Source: Cololabis saira
Lineage: Eukaryota > Chordata > Actinopteri > Beloniformes > Belonidae
Reading direction: 5' to 3'
Assembly: GCF_033807715.1 (NCBI RefSeq)
Contig: NC_084600.1
Span: forward strand, 46,279,824 to 46,343,823
DNA length: 64,000 nt
Numbering within the stretch: position 1 is the stretch's first letter; each line of letters opens with the position of its first letter. Positions 21,255 to 33,290 of this stretch are shown piece after piece. Both the position numbers and the translations under genes were made by a program. The notes below the pieces were generated by a model that saw only the letters and a program-made list of their open reading frames with translations, was not told the origin of the DNA and did no database searches.

Positions 21255-22200
21255 AATAAGTGTTTTCTTGTTTATAAATTGTGTTCAATAAAAAAAATTT
21301 AAGAGGAAATAGAAAAAAAACAGGATAAAAATTTGTTTTTTCTTCTTTATAAATTGTGTTCAATAAAAAATAAAATAAAATAGAGGATAAAGAAGAAAAA
21401 AACAGGATATAAATGTGTTTTTTCTTGTTCATAAATTCTGTTCAATAAAATAAAATAGAGGAAATAGAAGAAAAAAACACAAAAGGATATAGATATGTGT
21501 TCTTGTTTATAATTCAATAAAAAAATAAAATAGATAAAGAAAAAGAAACAGGATATAAATATGTTTTCTTGTTTATAAATTGTGTTTAATAAAATAAAAT
21601 AAAGGATAAAGAAGAAAAAAAAGTGAATATAAATGTGTTTTTTTGTTTATAAATTCTGTTCAATAAAATAAAATAGAGGAAATAGGAGAAAAAAAACACA
21701 AGAGGATATAAATGTGTTTTCTTTTTTATAAATTGTGTTTAATAAAATAAAATAGATAAAGAAAAAAAAACAGAATATAAATGTGTTTATTCTTCTTTAT
21801 AAATTGTGTTCAATAAAAAAATAAAATAAAATAGATAAAGAAAAAAACAGAATATAAATGTGTTTTCTTGTTTATAAATTTTGTTCAATAAAAAAATTAA
21901 ATAGCGAATATAGAAGAAAAAAAACAAATGTGTTTTTTTCTTGTTTATAAATTGTGTTCAATAAAAATAAAATAAGAGGATAAAGAAAAAGAAACAGGAT
22001 ATAAATATGTTTTCTTGTTTATAAATTGTGTTTAATAAAATAAAGGATAAAGAAGAAAAAAAACAGAATATAAATGTGTTTTCTTGTTTATAAATTTTGT
22101 TCAATAAAAAAATTAAATAGCGAATATAGAAGAAAAAAACAAATGTGTTTTCTTGTTTATAAATTGTGTTCAACAAAATAAAATAAAGGATATAGAAAAC
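21255..22200 (+). repeat. AT-rich tandem repeat, unit about 70-78 bp, about 13 copies
   Basis: Each unit holds GTTTTCTTGTTTATAAATTG, TTCAATAAAATAAAATAG and an A-rich end with ACAGGATATAAAT. The copies have diverged by indels in A-runs. Each carries an AATAAA on the plus strand. Confidence 0.9.
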
Positions 22201-22592
22201 ACAACAGGATGCTAATGTGCTAAGAGGCTGCGCTGCAGGAATGAACACATGAATAAGTATATTTATCCACATGCACCAGGTTTACAAGCTAAAGTTAATA
22301 AAGTATATAAAGAACAAACAACCCCCGTAAAAACTAACACAGCTTCGGTCTGAGAAAGTTTCAGTTTGTGCAGAAACGAGCGTTAGCAGCATTAGCTGCT
22401 AGTTAGCTGCTAGGCGGCTAACGCGGTTATATCCGGTTAATGTTCCAGAACTAAAACACGCACTAAAACCAACCTGCACCAGTTAATGCTGGTTTACTGA
22501 ACCGGCTCTGTTTCTGGACCGATCCCGCGGGTTAAACGCTCATATTTGCGGTTTAAAAGGTCATAATTTACAGTTTAAATGGTCATATTTAC
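22201..22592. other. No coding sequence seen; unique DNA next to the promoter
   Basis: Between the AT-rich array and the proposed promoter. It contains a GCTAGTTAGC-type palindromic stretch (22380-22425). A minus-strand donor-like GTAAAT at 22587-22592 could end a 5'UTR exon. Confidence 0.35.
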
Positions 22593-22720
22593 GTCTTTGT
22601 GGAGGATCCAGCTGCATGGCTCCGCTGGTGCTCTTATTGTGAAGGAGCTGCACTTCCGGCATACCGGCCCGCCCCTTCCGGCCCCGCACGCAGGCCCCGC
22701 CCCTTCCGGCACATGCAGAG
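22593..22720 (-). promoter_or_regulatory. Likely promoter and 5'UTR exon of the Myb/SANT-like gene
   Basis: CpG-rich DNA with repeated CCCCGCCC boxes and several CTTCCGG (ETS-type, CCGGAAG on the minus strand) sites is typical of TATA-less housekeeping promoters. On the minus strand it is followed by a short exon-like stretch ending at a GTAAAT donor (22587-22592), which could splice to the acceptor before the start codon at 19.45 kb. A short upstream ATG frame would then stop soon after the junction. Inferred, not proven. Confidence 0.5.
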
Positions 22721-22724
22721 AACG

Positions 22725-24802
22725 TAATGTTTTAATGTTTTAGTGTTTTAATGTTTTAGTGTTTTAATGTTTTAATGTTTTAGTGTTTTAATGTTGTAAT
22801 GTTTTAATGTTTTAATGTTTTAGTGTTTTAATGTTGTAATGTTTTAATGTTTTAGTGTTTTAATGTTTTAGTGTTTTAATGTTTTAGTGTTTTAATGTTT
22901 TAGTGTTTTAATGTTGTAGTGTTTTAATGTTTTAATGTTTTAGTGTTTTAATGTTGTAATGTTTTAATGTTTTAGTGTTTTAATGTTTTAGCATTTTAAT
23001 GTTTTAGTGTTTTAATGTTTTAATGTTTTAGTGTTTTAATGTTTTAGTGTTTTAATGTTTTGGTCTTTTAAAGTTGTAATGTATGGCTTTCTGATCACTG
23101 AAACTGACCAAAATAGAAAAGACAAAATATTAAATAGAAGGGATGTCTTTCAGTATTTAAACTAACTTGAACTTATTTTTTTTTTCTTTGTTTGAAGGAT
23201 TCTGATTCTCACAAGTTGTGAAACTCAACGTTGTCTAGATGTGTGTCAACTGAAATCAAATGTTTTGCGAATTCAGCTGCGTCTTGCAGAAACCTTTTGT
23301 TGCTCTGAAAGAATGAGACTTTTTGACACTTCTGCACCCATTAAAAACAACAATATATAGGATTATAATTTAAGAGGTGCGTCTAACATTCTCCCCTGTT
23401 ACAAATGTGTCACGCATTCCTAGAGACCTAGTTTACACATTACTGATTTAAATGTTTCCTCAAGATCATTTGTGAAAAAAGCTTCATAGATAAACACATA
23501 CTTTACTGTTCAACGAAATGCAGCTCATAGTTACTGTTTTGCACTAATGAAGTGGAACCATCTATTTCCTGGTCATAGATGTATGTTATGTGATGCAACA
23601 ACAGCAAATCATTATTGTTATTATTATCATCCTTATTATTATTATTATTACTCCAGCCGTAGCTCTGCTGTGGTGATTGTCTGAAGTCTTTGATTCCTTT
23701 GTAAAACAAATCTGAAGCTGGACGCAGAGGAAAAGGCACTCTGCCATCACCAACTGTAGACAGTAGCTGTAACTGGTTGAATTTAGTGTTCAGTGTGACA
23801 CTTGTCCCTTTAAAACTGACTGAAACCTCAGTTAAATTACCCGTCTGTAACCATAACTGTTGTACTGACTGTTAACCATGTTTTTCCCATGTGATGATTT
23901 AAGAGTATTTTATTTGATTTATTGTTCGTGTACAGTTTAGTTTTCTTTACCAACATGATTTGAGAATAAATGTTAACATTCTCATGAAAAAAAAAAAAAA
24001 AAAAAAAGTTGTAATGTTTGAGTGTTTTAATGTTTTAATGTTTTAATGTTTTAGTGTTTTAATGTTTTATTGTTTTAATGTTCTAATGTTTTAGTGTTTT
24101 TATGTTTTAGTGTTTTAATGTTTTTATGTTTTAGTGTTTTAATGTTTTAGTGTTTTAATGTTTTGGTGTTTTAAAGTTGTAATGTTTGAGTGTTTTAATG
24201 TTTTAATGTTTTAATGTTTTAGTGTTTTAATGTTTTATTGTTTTAATGTTCTAATGTTTTAGTTTTTTTTATGTTTTAGTGTTTTTATGTTTTAGTGTTT
24301 TAGTGTTTTAATGTTTTAATGGTTTAATGTTGTAATGTTTTAGTGTTTTAATGGTTTAATGGTTTAATGTTTTAATGTTTTAATATTTTAGTGTTTTAGT
24401 GTTTTAGTGTTGTAATGTTGTAATGTTTTAATGTTGTAATGTTGTAATGTTTTAATGTTTTAATGTTTTAATGTTGTAATGTTTTAGTGTTTTAATGGTT
24501 TAATATTTTAGTGTTTTAGTGTTTTAGTGTTGTAATGTTGTAATGTTTTAATGTTGTAATGTTGTAATGTTTTAATGTTTTAATGTTTTAATGTTGTAAT
24601 GTTTTAGTGTTTTAATGGTTTAATATTTTAGTGTTTTAGTGTTTTAGTGTTGTAATGTTGTAATGTTGTAATGTTTTAATGTTGTAATGTTGTAATGTTT
24701 TAGTGTTTTAATGTTTTTATGTTTTAGTGTTTTAATGGTTTAATGGTTTAATGGTTTAATGTTGTAATGTTGTAATGTTGTAATGTTGTAATGTTTTAAT
24801 GT
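22725..24802 (+). repeat. 10-bp minisatellite (TTTTAATG/TTTTAGTG), interrupted
   Basis: Units such as GTTTTAATGT and GTTTTAGTGT alternate over 22725-23069 and again over 24018-24802. A poly(A)-tailed insertion separates the two parts, and a BEL/Pao LTR borders the right side. Longer internal duplications occur (for example near 24480 and 24600). Confidence 0.95.
23070..24017 (+). mobile_element. Poly(A)-tailed retrocopy (3'UTR-like) inside the minisatellite
   Basis: About 900 bases of unique sequence end with AATAAA (about 23965) and about 20 A (23987-24007). The flanks share AAAGTTGTAATGT (23070-23082 and 24005-24017), fitting a target-site duplication from LINE-mediated retroposition. No coding frame is present, so it is probably a 5'-truncated copy of a transcript's 3'UTR. 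The source gene is not identified. Confidence 0.7.
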
Positions 24803-25469
24803 TGTTATCACTCCCTCCAGGAAACACACGACACCACGGTTCTTCAAATTACAGATGGCTTTATTCTTCCACTCTCCTTGTACCACCAACACCATCACCA
24901 TCGCCACCATCGCCACCGTCAAACTATTTAAATACATAATTGACAAAATAAACAATATACAATAAACAGAATAAACACAGCAGTGGAAGGCTATGAAAAT
25001 CCTGCTAATTAATCATGCAAATCAATTATGCACGACGCACATGTGAACGTAAATAAAACATACCTCGCTGGCTGCACATAACCAGAGGGAAATGAGTCTT
25101 CTTCAAAAAAACAAAAATCTTCCAAAAAATGTCAGCTTTCTTCTTTAAACTTTATCCTTTAAACTTTAAACTTTCACATAACTTATGCAGCATGACAAGC
25201 GCTGCTTCACATCACCTGCTGCATGAGCTTCCGATAACTTAAAGTGTCCCTGCGCAACACAGAGCATGAAGAAAGTTTCCTACCCATAAATACAAAAAAC
25301 AATACAATACTACTGGAAATAAATCCCATATATCTTGCAGAAATAATAAACCAAATAAAATACTGACAGATAATATTTATGGCAGTTAAACTCCCACCAA
25401 ATCACAAATATAGTGATTTCACTTCACACTTTAACTCAACTCTTTTGCATGAAAAGAATAACCATGACA
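24803..25469 (-). mobile_element. 3' LTR of BEL/Pao retrotransposon
   Basis: On the minus strand it starts TGTCATGG one base after the pol stop codon and ends TGATAACA, giving TG...CA ends over 667 bp. An AATAAA lies at 24860-24865 (minus strand). No 5' LTR is in the window because the element is truncated at about 28432. Confidence 0.75.
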
Positions 25470-25470
25470 C

Positions 25471-28432
25471 TCAATCTGCTTCAAGCAATAGAACAATCTT
25501 CTGTACAGGCCTATCGAGGTAGATTGGCTTACTGGTGCGTTTTCCTTTATTATCTAAGGTTGAGTCACTAATCAGCAGCTTTACTTTTCTGACCCTTCCA
25601 TCAGTGCTGGGAAACACCTCAGTTACTCTTGCCAGTCTCCACTGGCTTCTTGGAGAACTGTCCTCGCAAAGGATGACAATATCGTTGACCTTTGTATTTC
25701 TCTTATCCTTCTGCCATATTTGCCTTTGCAGAAGGTTAAGGAGATACTCCTTCTTCCACCTCATCCAGAATTCATTTGCCAAGAACTGTACCTGACGCCA
25801 TCTCTTACGTAGGTATAGATCCTCGTTCACAAATTGACCAGGAGGGGGAACCACTATGCTGGATTTCATCATGAGGATGTGGTTGGGAGTGAGGGGTCGA
25901 AGACTTGTTGGATCATTTAAGTGCTCTACTGTCAGAGGTCTGCTATTTATAATAGCCATGACTTCATACAGAAAGGTTCTAAGTGAGGCTCTGTCAAGTC
26001 TTTTGGCAGACTGATCGAGGATTGCTGTCAGAACACGCCACACGCTCCCACACGCCTCCCATGTGGCTTGCTGATGGGGTGTTCATTATGAACTTGCATC
26101 CATGTTCTTTCAGCTGTTCAGGATCCAGGTTCATCATTGCGTTCAGGAACTCTCTCTTTGCACCTACAAAGTTGGTGCCTTGATCACACCTCAGCTGTCT
26201 TACACTTCCGCGTATTGCAATAAATGCACGTAATGCATTGATGAAAGCATCTGTTGTGAGATCATCCAGCATTTCAAAATGTATGGCTCTTGAGCACATA
26301 CAAGTGAAAAGAAGACCATACTTCATCAGTTCTTTTCTTGCTTCCTTCACATAAAACGGTTCAAAGCAATCTATGCCACAATATGTGAATGGAGGTGTCG
26401 TTTCCATTCTGTCTTCTGGCAAATCTGCCATCTTTGGGTCTTGCGTGTTCCTTCTGTACCTTCTACACCTTGTGCACTTGTAAATGTGCGAGGCAACTGC
26501 ACTGCTGCATCCTATGATCCAGATTCCTTTGGATCGCAACTCATTAGCAGTTATCCCTCTTCCTTGATGATGCACCTTCTTCGTGGTGATACTTGATCAG
26601 TAAGGATGACACATGGCTTGTCCTTGGCAGAATTACAGGATGCTTGACATGCGGGTGAAGACTGGACCTTGTCAAACATCCTCCAACCCTGAGAACACCG
26701 TACTCATCCACAAATGGGCTTATTTGGTATAGCTTGTTTGTTTTATCTTGTTTCACTTCCTTGCATTGTTTTATGCCTTTTATTTCACTGCTGAATGCTT
26801 CTGTTTGGACCAATCTCATTATGAAAAACTCTGCTTCCTGTCTTTCCTCAATGCTTGTGACGTCACTAGTTTTAGGTTTGAGACCCTTGATCTGCTTAGC
26901 AAGGTGCTTGAGACGAGCGATGGCCTTGACAGCTCTTTTCCACTCAGAAAACTTTGACAAGCGGTCTAGCAACGTCCTGTCTTCTGTTGCTTTGGTATTG
27001 AGCACTTGGACCTTCCGTAGTTCTGGATCATTGTCTATAATCTTTCCCACCATCACAGCACTTGTGGGCAGTTCCTTTTCCCAAAGAAAGTATGGTCCAG
27101 AAAACCAGTTGGAAGCGACAAGCTGAGCTGCTGTTAGGCCTCTCGAAGCATGATCCGCAGGATTATCTTCGGACATGACAAACTCCCATTGCTTGGGATC
27201 TGTAGTGGACGTGATTCGTTGGATTCTGTTCGCCACAAACACATGAAACCGCCTGGCGTCGTTATTAATATATCCAAGAACGACATTCGAGTCTGTCCAA
27301 AAATGTTCTTGAATACCATCAATTTCAATCTCATTTCTGAGCATAACACTGGTCCTGGCTGCTACTACTGCTGCTGATAACTCAAGCCGAGGTATTGTGG
27401 TTACCTTGGTGGGGGCAACACAAGCTTTTCCCATGACTAGCGAGCAATGGACCTTACCATCTGTGTTGATTGCTCTGAGATACGAACACTCGCCGTAACC
27501 TGTGACGCTGGCGTCTGAGAAATGGTGAATCTCGTATGTCTGTGAAAATTGCTGGAATGTAGCACCTTTTAATCTTCACCTCAGACAGGTGCAGAAGATC
27601 TCGTAGCCACGATTCCCACTGTGCTCTGAGCTCCTCAGGAAGTGGTTCGTCCCAACCTGCTTTGTCTCGACACAGTTGTTGTAAGACCAGCTTTCAGAGG
27701 AGGATGAATGGTGCTACGAACCCCAACGGGTCGTAGATGGAAGCGACAGTGGATAGCACTCCTCTTCTGGTCAGTGGGTGTTCAGTGATTCTAAACTGGA
27801 AGTCATCAGAGGACACACACCACTGAACGCCAAGAGCTCTTTCCATGAGTGGCTCTCCTAAGGCCATATCCAGGTCTTTCACACTTTCCGCACACTCTTC
27901 CTTCGGTATTGATTTCAGTACCGTTGTGCTGTTTGAAATGAACTTGTGCAGTCTAAGCATGCCTGTGCTGCAGAGCTCTCTAGCATCCTTGACAAGCTGA
28001 ATTGCTTCAGCATCAGACGTTACACTTATTAGTCCATCATCTACATAAAAATTCCTTTGGATGAATTTAACGGTGCTCTGGTTAAATCGATCCTGTCCTT
28101 CAGCAGCTAGATGTTTAAGACCAAAATTGGCACAGCCAGGTGAGGAGGCTGTGCCAAAAAGATGGACTTTCATCCGAAAAATTGATGGTGCAGACTCTAG
28201 ATTCCCGTTTTCCCACCATAAGAACCTCAGGTAGTCTTGATCTTCAGGCTTCACAAGGAATTGATGAAACATTCGTTCCACATCACACATAATCGCAACT
28301 GGGCCCTTGCGAAATCTGCAAAGCACTCCCACCAAGGTGTTTGTGAGCTCTGGCCCAGTAAGCAGGTGTTCATTTAAGGACGTGTCTTGGTACCTTGCCA
28401 AACAATCGAAGACGACATGAATCTTACCAGGT
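25471..28432 (-). pseudogene. BEL/Pao pol polyprotein, 5'-truncated and frameshifted
   Basis: The segments, in order on the minus strand, are these. Reverse transcriptase (28432-27694) has the catalytic FYVDD. An RNase H and integrase zinc-binding part follows (27434-26544), with an HFWTDSNVVLGYI motif. The integrase core (26575-25994) has the HHCC finger (KCTRCRRYR) and DDE residues near GIDCFEP, RCDQGTNF and a later E. The integrase C terminus (26043-25471) ends in the DUF5641-like region. Frames change near 27.6 kb, 26.56 kb and 26.04 kb, so no continuous polyprotein remains. Gag and protease are missing because the copy begins at the first reverse-transcriptase block. Confidence 0.9.
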
Positions 28433-28480
28433 TTAAATATTTTTCAATCCTCTGTGATTGGCCCGTTAAGTTGGGGTTAA

Positions 28481-28510
28481 GTTAGGGTTAGGGTTAGGGT
28501 TAGGGTTAGG
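28481..28510 (+). repeat. Short interstitial telomere-like (TTAGGG)n
   Basis: About five TTAGGG units lie between the truncated end of the BEL/Pao element and the L1-like fragment. It is too short to be a telomere. Confidence 0.8.
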
Positions 28511-28599
28511 ATTCATCCAGAGAACATTAGACCTTCGTGTGCATGGACATGGTCATAGTTGCACAAAACATGTTTTTAATGTCATATTTTACATGCTTT

Positions 28600-29210
28600 C
28601 TTTTTTTTATACTTTATTTTTGTAGAAAAATCATACAAAAAAACATACAGAATAACATACAACAACAGTCGGTCACCTATACATTGATACACACCCTATT
28701 ATCATGGGGATACATGTCAGTCCATACAGAAGTGGGTCAGTGGACATCTCTTGTGGTCATATACACAATCCATTTATCCCAGTATTGCAGATATTTTTCC
28801 ATCCGTAGATTTAGTGAGAACGTCATTCTTTCCATATTTTGAATGTTAGACACAGTATCTATCCAGTCTGTCTCTGTCGGAGGAGAAGCCTGTAACCATC
28901 TACAGCTTTCTCGCTGGCTGCTAGCAATATTTTGAGTAGGTACTTATCACGCACCAATAAATGGGGAGCGATGTTGCCCAAAAAAATAACGGAGAAAGAG
29001 CAATCAATTACATCACCAAAAATATTTTGTATTGCCTGCATGATCTCTTGCCAATATGGCAGAATAGCTGGGCAGCTCCAAAATATATGAAAATGATCTG
29101 CCAGCTGTTCTCCACAGTTCCTCCAGCATAGACCCCTGCCCGTCTCCCCGGTCTTTACGTGATTTCTTAAACGCAGCTTTTGAGCTTCCGTCTCCATCAT
29201 GATTCATTTT
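28600..29210 (-). mobile_element. L1-type LINE 3' fragment
   Basis: The minus-strand frame 29200-28859 contains CWRNCGEQLADHFHIFWSC, a C-x3-C-x7-H-x4-C cluster typical of the C terminus of L1-clade ORF2 proteins, and then HLLVRDKYLLKILLAA. An untranslated tail follows to about 28600. Endonuclease and reverse transcriptase are absent (5' truncation). Confidence 0.8.
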
Positions 29211-30345
29211 TATTGCTGCTTCTGTTCACCTGCACATTGAAACTCAACGTTTACTTGACCCTTGCTCTCAGGCTTCACGCCCATTAAAAGTCAAACATTA
29301 ACTACATCTAGTGTCCCAACATGCACTCAGTTCCTATCTCGCTGACTGTAAAGTGACTCGTCTTGGCAGGTTTCCTACGTTCCCAGACTCCACCCTGCAG
29401 AGTGAAGCTGGACCGCTGAACCTCTGGTACCGTCCAGCAGCATCATCCCAGCATAACATGTTCCTGCAGCGGCTCCTGCTCCCAAGACGGGTCCATTTAA
29501 CTCACATTCAACTGTTTTAATTCACTTATTTCATCTTTATCTACCAGGAAACCAGGATTGTGGAGATTTAAAGCCTCTTTTCTGAGTGAAGTCTGGCCAG
29601 AACTAGAGCAGTGAAATCAGTAAAGACACATTTAAATCCAGAAATATGATCTGTTGTGAACATGAACTCTGTACTTTGGGATGTTTCAGGAGGAAAACTG
29701 CCTCACTTTTACTTGAATATTAGATTCATGTTTTATTTCTCACTAAATATTCAGATTGTTAAACATGAAACATGGTCAACAGATTTGGACATCAGCAACA
29801 TGTGATGTGCAGATCTAGTCTGGTCCTGCAGCTGCAGCGACGACTACCGGCCCCAACACTCACACACCAACTACAGGCTAAACTCAACCGTCTGCTGCGT
29901 TGCTGCTGTCACTAACGTCTCTGGAATCATTTACTTTGTTCTCATGGCTGGAAAATAGTTTTATCTTTAGATAACAGGAACCTTTGGTTTGCTAATGAAG
30001 AATGCAGACGTGATATCAGAGATGAAGAAGGTCTGGTGGCTCGTCTGTTGGAGTCCATGAAGAGGAAGAAAAGAGAAATACAACATAGAAACACATGCAA
30101 ACTAACAGTTAACATCAATTACAACACAGGCTTATTTCTATGTTTTTATAATGAAATAGAAAATGTTAATATTATTAATAAATCCCAGGTGAAACTACAA
30201 AAGAATGACTTTCACCTCCAAAAGAGGAAATAACAAAACATCAACTTATAGAACAAAAACGTCCCTCCATCCGTCAGAGTTTGAGACCATCGTCTCTGAG
30301 AAGAAAAGAAAATCAATAGAAACCTGAAGAGGAAACTCGTTTATC
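29211..30345. other. Intergenic, no gene seen
   Basis: No frame with recognisable domains. The portion next to 30345 is probably the 3'UTR of the TRIM gene. Confidence 0.45.
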
Positions 30346-30898
30346 TTATTTGAGTTTACAGAACTCAGCTGAGTCTCCAGGCTTGTAAAACCCGACTCCA
30401 GCGTGGAGCGGCTGAGTGAAGGAGGTCTGGACTCTGTGGAGGAGGGTCATGGTTCCAGAGACGCCGTAGAAGGACAGAACTCCTGCTCTGTGATCCAGGT
30501 AAACTCCTATTCTGGAGCTCAGAGGACCTGAGACGGAGGTTTGGATGTTGTTGTACCTGAAATCATAACTGCCTGAGTAAAAACCTAGTGACCAAGATTC
30601 ATCATTAAATCCAAATCCACTTTCCTCCCCTGATCTGCTGATATTCTTGTATGAAACTGCTACATAACCTCCACCTGCTGTCTCCACCTCCCAGTAACGA
30701 CGTCCAGTCAGACTCTCTCTACTCAGGACCTGAGGACGATAAATGAATCTGTCTGGATGATCAGAATAAGACTGACGTTGGTCCATCCAAGTCACCTTTC
30801 TGTTCTGCTCTGACAGTAACAGATATGTGTTTACTGTGTTTGGATCCAGAGTGATTTCACATGAATACTTCAAGAATCCAGCTCTGAGCGTTGGTTCC

Positions 30899-30929
<31 letters not shown>

Positions 30930-32064
30930 ACAGTAAAACATCCACTTCAGCGACGGCCAGTGAGACGTTTGTCCATGTGTCTCTCAGGATATCTTGTAGT
31001 AGACCTCTGACCTCTGACACAGCTGCTGCCACGTCCTGAAAGTACCTGAGAGGACGGATGCTGATGCTGGAGGAGTGTGTGAGAGGACGGATGCTGATGC
31101 TGGAGGAGTATGTGGACTCACTGAGTGGTGGCAGTGATTGGCAGCTGTGGAGGAACTGGTTGTGGTCCTCGGTGTCTGAGAGCTGCTTCATCTCAGCGTC
31201 TCTCCTCTTCAGGTCACTGATCTCCTGCTGCAGCTTCTCCTCCAGCTCTCTGACTCTCCTCACTTCAGTTTCCTGCTGGGATCTGACCTGCTGCTTCACC
31301 TCAGAGCTCCTCTTCTGGAGGAGAGAGATCAGCTCAGTGAACATCTCCTCACTGTCCTCCACTGTTTCATCAGCAGACTGATTGATGGCCTCCACCTCCT
31401 GCTGAAGCAGCTTCACATCTTTCTCTCTGTCCTGGATATCCTGCTGGATTTGTTGTCGTATCACCTCCATCTCTCTCTGCCTCTCCGTCCTTTCTGCTGC
31501 AGCTGAGACCGTGTCGTGGCCTTTATGTTCCTCCAAGGAGCAGAGATAACAGATGCACTTCTGATCAGTACGACAGAACATCTTCCTCACCTCACCGTGA
31601 CGGGGGCAGATGTTGTCCTGCAGGTTCTCGGAGGGATCCACCAGCTTGTGTGTCTTGAATGTAGATGAATCACGGTGAGGTTGAAGGTGTTTCTGGCAGT
31701 AAGAGGCCAGACAGACCAAACAGGACTTGACAGCTTTCAGTTTCCTCCCAGAGCAGACATCACAGGCCACGTCTTCAGGTCCAGCATAGCAGTGATCAGC
31801 AGGAGCAGCTTGGAGTCCAGTCTTCTTCAGCTGCTCCACTAAAGCAGCAAACATGGTGTTTTTCACCAGCGCAGGTCTCGGTATAAATGTCTCTCTACAC
31901 TGAGGACAGCTGGAGAGTTTCTTCTCTCCTTCATCCCAGTAGGTTTTAATACAGTTCATACAGTAACTGTGTCCACAGGGAATAGTCACCGGATCCTTTA
32001 AAACCTCCAAACAGATGGAACAAGAAAAGGTTTCCTGGTCCAGCTGATCTCCTTTCTGCGCCAT
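30346..32064 (-). CDS. finTRIM-type E3 ubiquitin ligase (TRIM16/25-like), single exon, 572 aa
   Basis: Domains in order: a C3HC4 RING at residues 15-56 (C15, C18, C30, H32, C35, C38, C53, C56); a B-box1-like region from C101; B-box2 at about 153-183 (C153, H156, C172, C175, H180, H183); a long coiled coil at about 190-310; an (EP)n linker near 385; and a complete PRY-SPRY/B30.2 domain (about 400-572) with LDPNT, WEVE and LGFYSGSYDFRYNN-type blocks. This is the layout of the large fish-specific finTRIM family and TRIM16/25-like proteins, whose RING transfers ubiquitin and whose SPRY binds targets, often in antiviral defence. The start ATG gives a typical MAQKG N terminus. The frame is intact and probably functional. 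The exact member is not assigned. Confidence 0.93.
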
Positions 32065-32335
32065 TTCTCCTCTCGATAACTGAGACTGAGACAGTTTTAA
32101 TTCCTCAAGGTGAAACTCGTCTGAGCTCTGATCTACAAATCAGGTGTGAGAGAACGAAAGCTGTCAGCTCTGTGTTCAACTGTTGTTGTTCAGACCCGTC
32201 TTATAGCTGCAGATCTGCAGGGGAGGGAACCAGCAAACACTGGTCGGACTGGATCAGCTGGTCTGAGCAGGAAGAAGAAGGAGATTCATCGGACTCAGAT
32301 TTCAGCAAGAGAAGTTCTCTGAGAAACATTTAACC
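32065..32335 (-). promoter_or_regulatory. 5' flank of the TRIM gene
   Basis: Contains a block (about 32150-32235) with AGCTGCAGATCTGCAGGGGA, duplicated at about 32806-32890. A clear TATA box is not evident. 5'UTR and promoter assignment follows from position only. Confidence 0.35.
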
Positions 32336-32805
32336 CTTTTTTAGATCAGAAAACTTTAAAAACTACTGTCATGTTCCAGGTTTCCAGACTGTTTCTAGTA
32401 GCGGTTTCTCAACAACGATAACATAGATAGGTTAACGTGTCTAATGTTCTTACGTGAATAAATCCAACTTGTTGATAATTATTACATAAACAACGGCAGG
32501 TAAAAACTCCCCTTTAAAAGGGAAGAAACCTGGATCAGGACCTGGATCACGTTGTGCCACAACGGGAGTGCTGGTTCAGTTATTAGAGCGTTATCAATAA
32601 TTGTCTAATGATAGTTATTAATAATTAATAAAGAAGATGAATTATCAAAATTAATGAATCAGAACTTGGCACCACCTGACTTTATCAGGAAATCATAACT
32701 AAACAGCAAAATCAGTCTCAAAGTAGCTGTTATTCCATACTTACAGCCTGTTGCCGGGGGTTACAGAACAATAGTGAAGGAAGGAGTCCGAGCTCAAACC
32801 TCAGA

Positions 32806-32890
32806 GAACGAAGGCTGTCAGCTATCAGTGTTCAACTGTTGTTCAGATCCGTCTTATAGCTGCAGATCTGCAGGGGAGGGAACCAGGAAA
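32806..32890 (-). repeat. Duplicate of the TRIM 5'-flank block
   Basis: Shares GTCTTATAGCTGCAGATCTG and neighbouring sequence with 32150-32235, with small indels. No second TRIM ORF is attached, so it may be a trace of tandem TRIM duplication or a dispersed repeat. Confidence 0.6.
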
Positions 32891-32956
32891 CCTGCTCAGA
32901 CTGGATATGCCAGTTTATGATGCTTAGAGTTCAGCAGGATAAGATGATAAAAACGT

Positions 32957-33185
32957 ACCCTGCCTACGTTGGTCCAAGGTGCAAAAACATAGAGGGGTTA
33001 CAATATTAGCCCTTGAATTGTATAACTGTTACATTTTTCTGCCTATTCGTTTTGCGTCCAAGTCACGTGACTTTCAAGATTCTGGCTGTGACACCAAAAA
33101 ACATGGCAAACATTTCTACTTTTTAATTGAATAAAATCAATATTTCGAGTTAGTTTCTGCATAAAAATGTGTTTTGATTACATTT
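32957..33185. repeat. Direct repeat copy A (about 228 bp)
   Basis: From GTACCCTGCCTACGTTGGTC to GTTTTGATTA, nearly identical to 34248-34475. No coding content. Confidence 0.85.
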
Positions 33186-33290
33186 CTAGCGATAAATATA
33201 CATTTTATTTTCATAATATTCACTCAGTGAATGTACATAATCACTCGCTTGTTGGTTGTTGTGAAGTTTTTTCATATCTCGCCAGAATAA

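Noticed and set aside
28481..28510. Chromosome end
   Set aside because: Only about five telomere-like units, with ordinary sequence on both sides.
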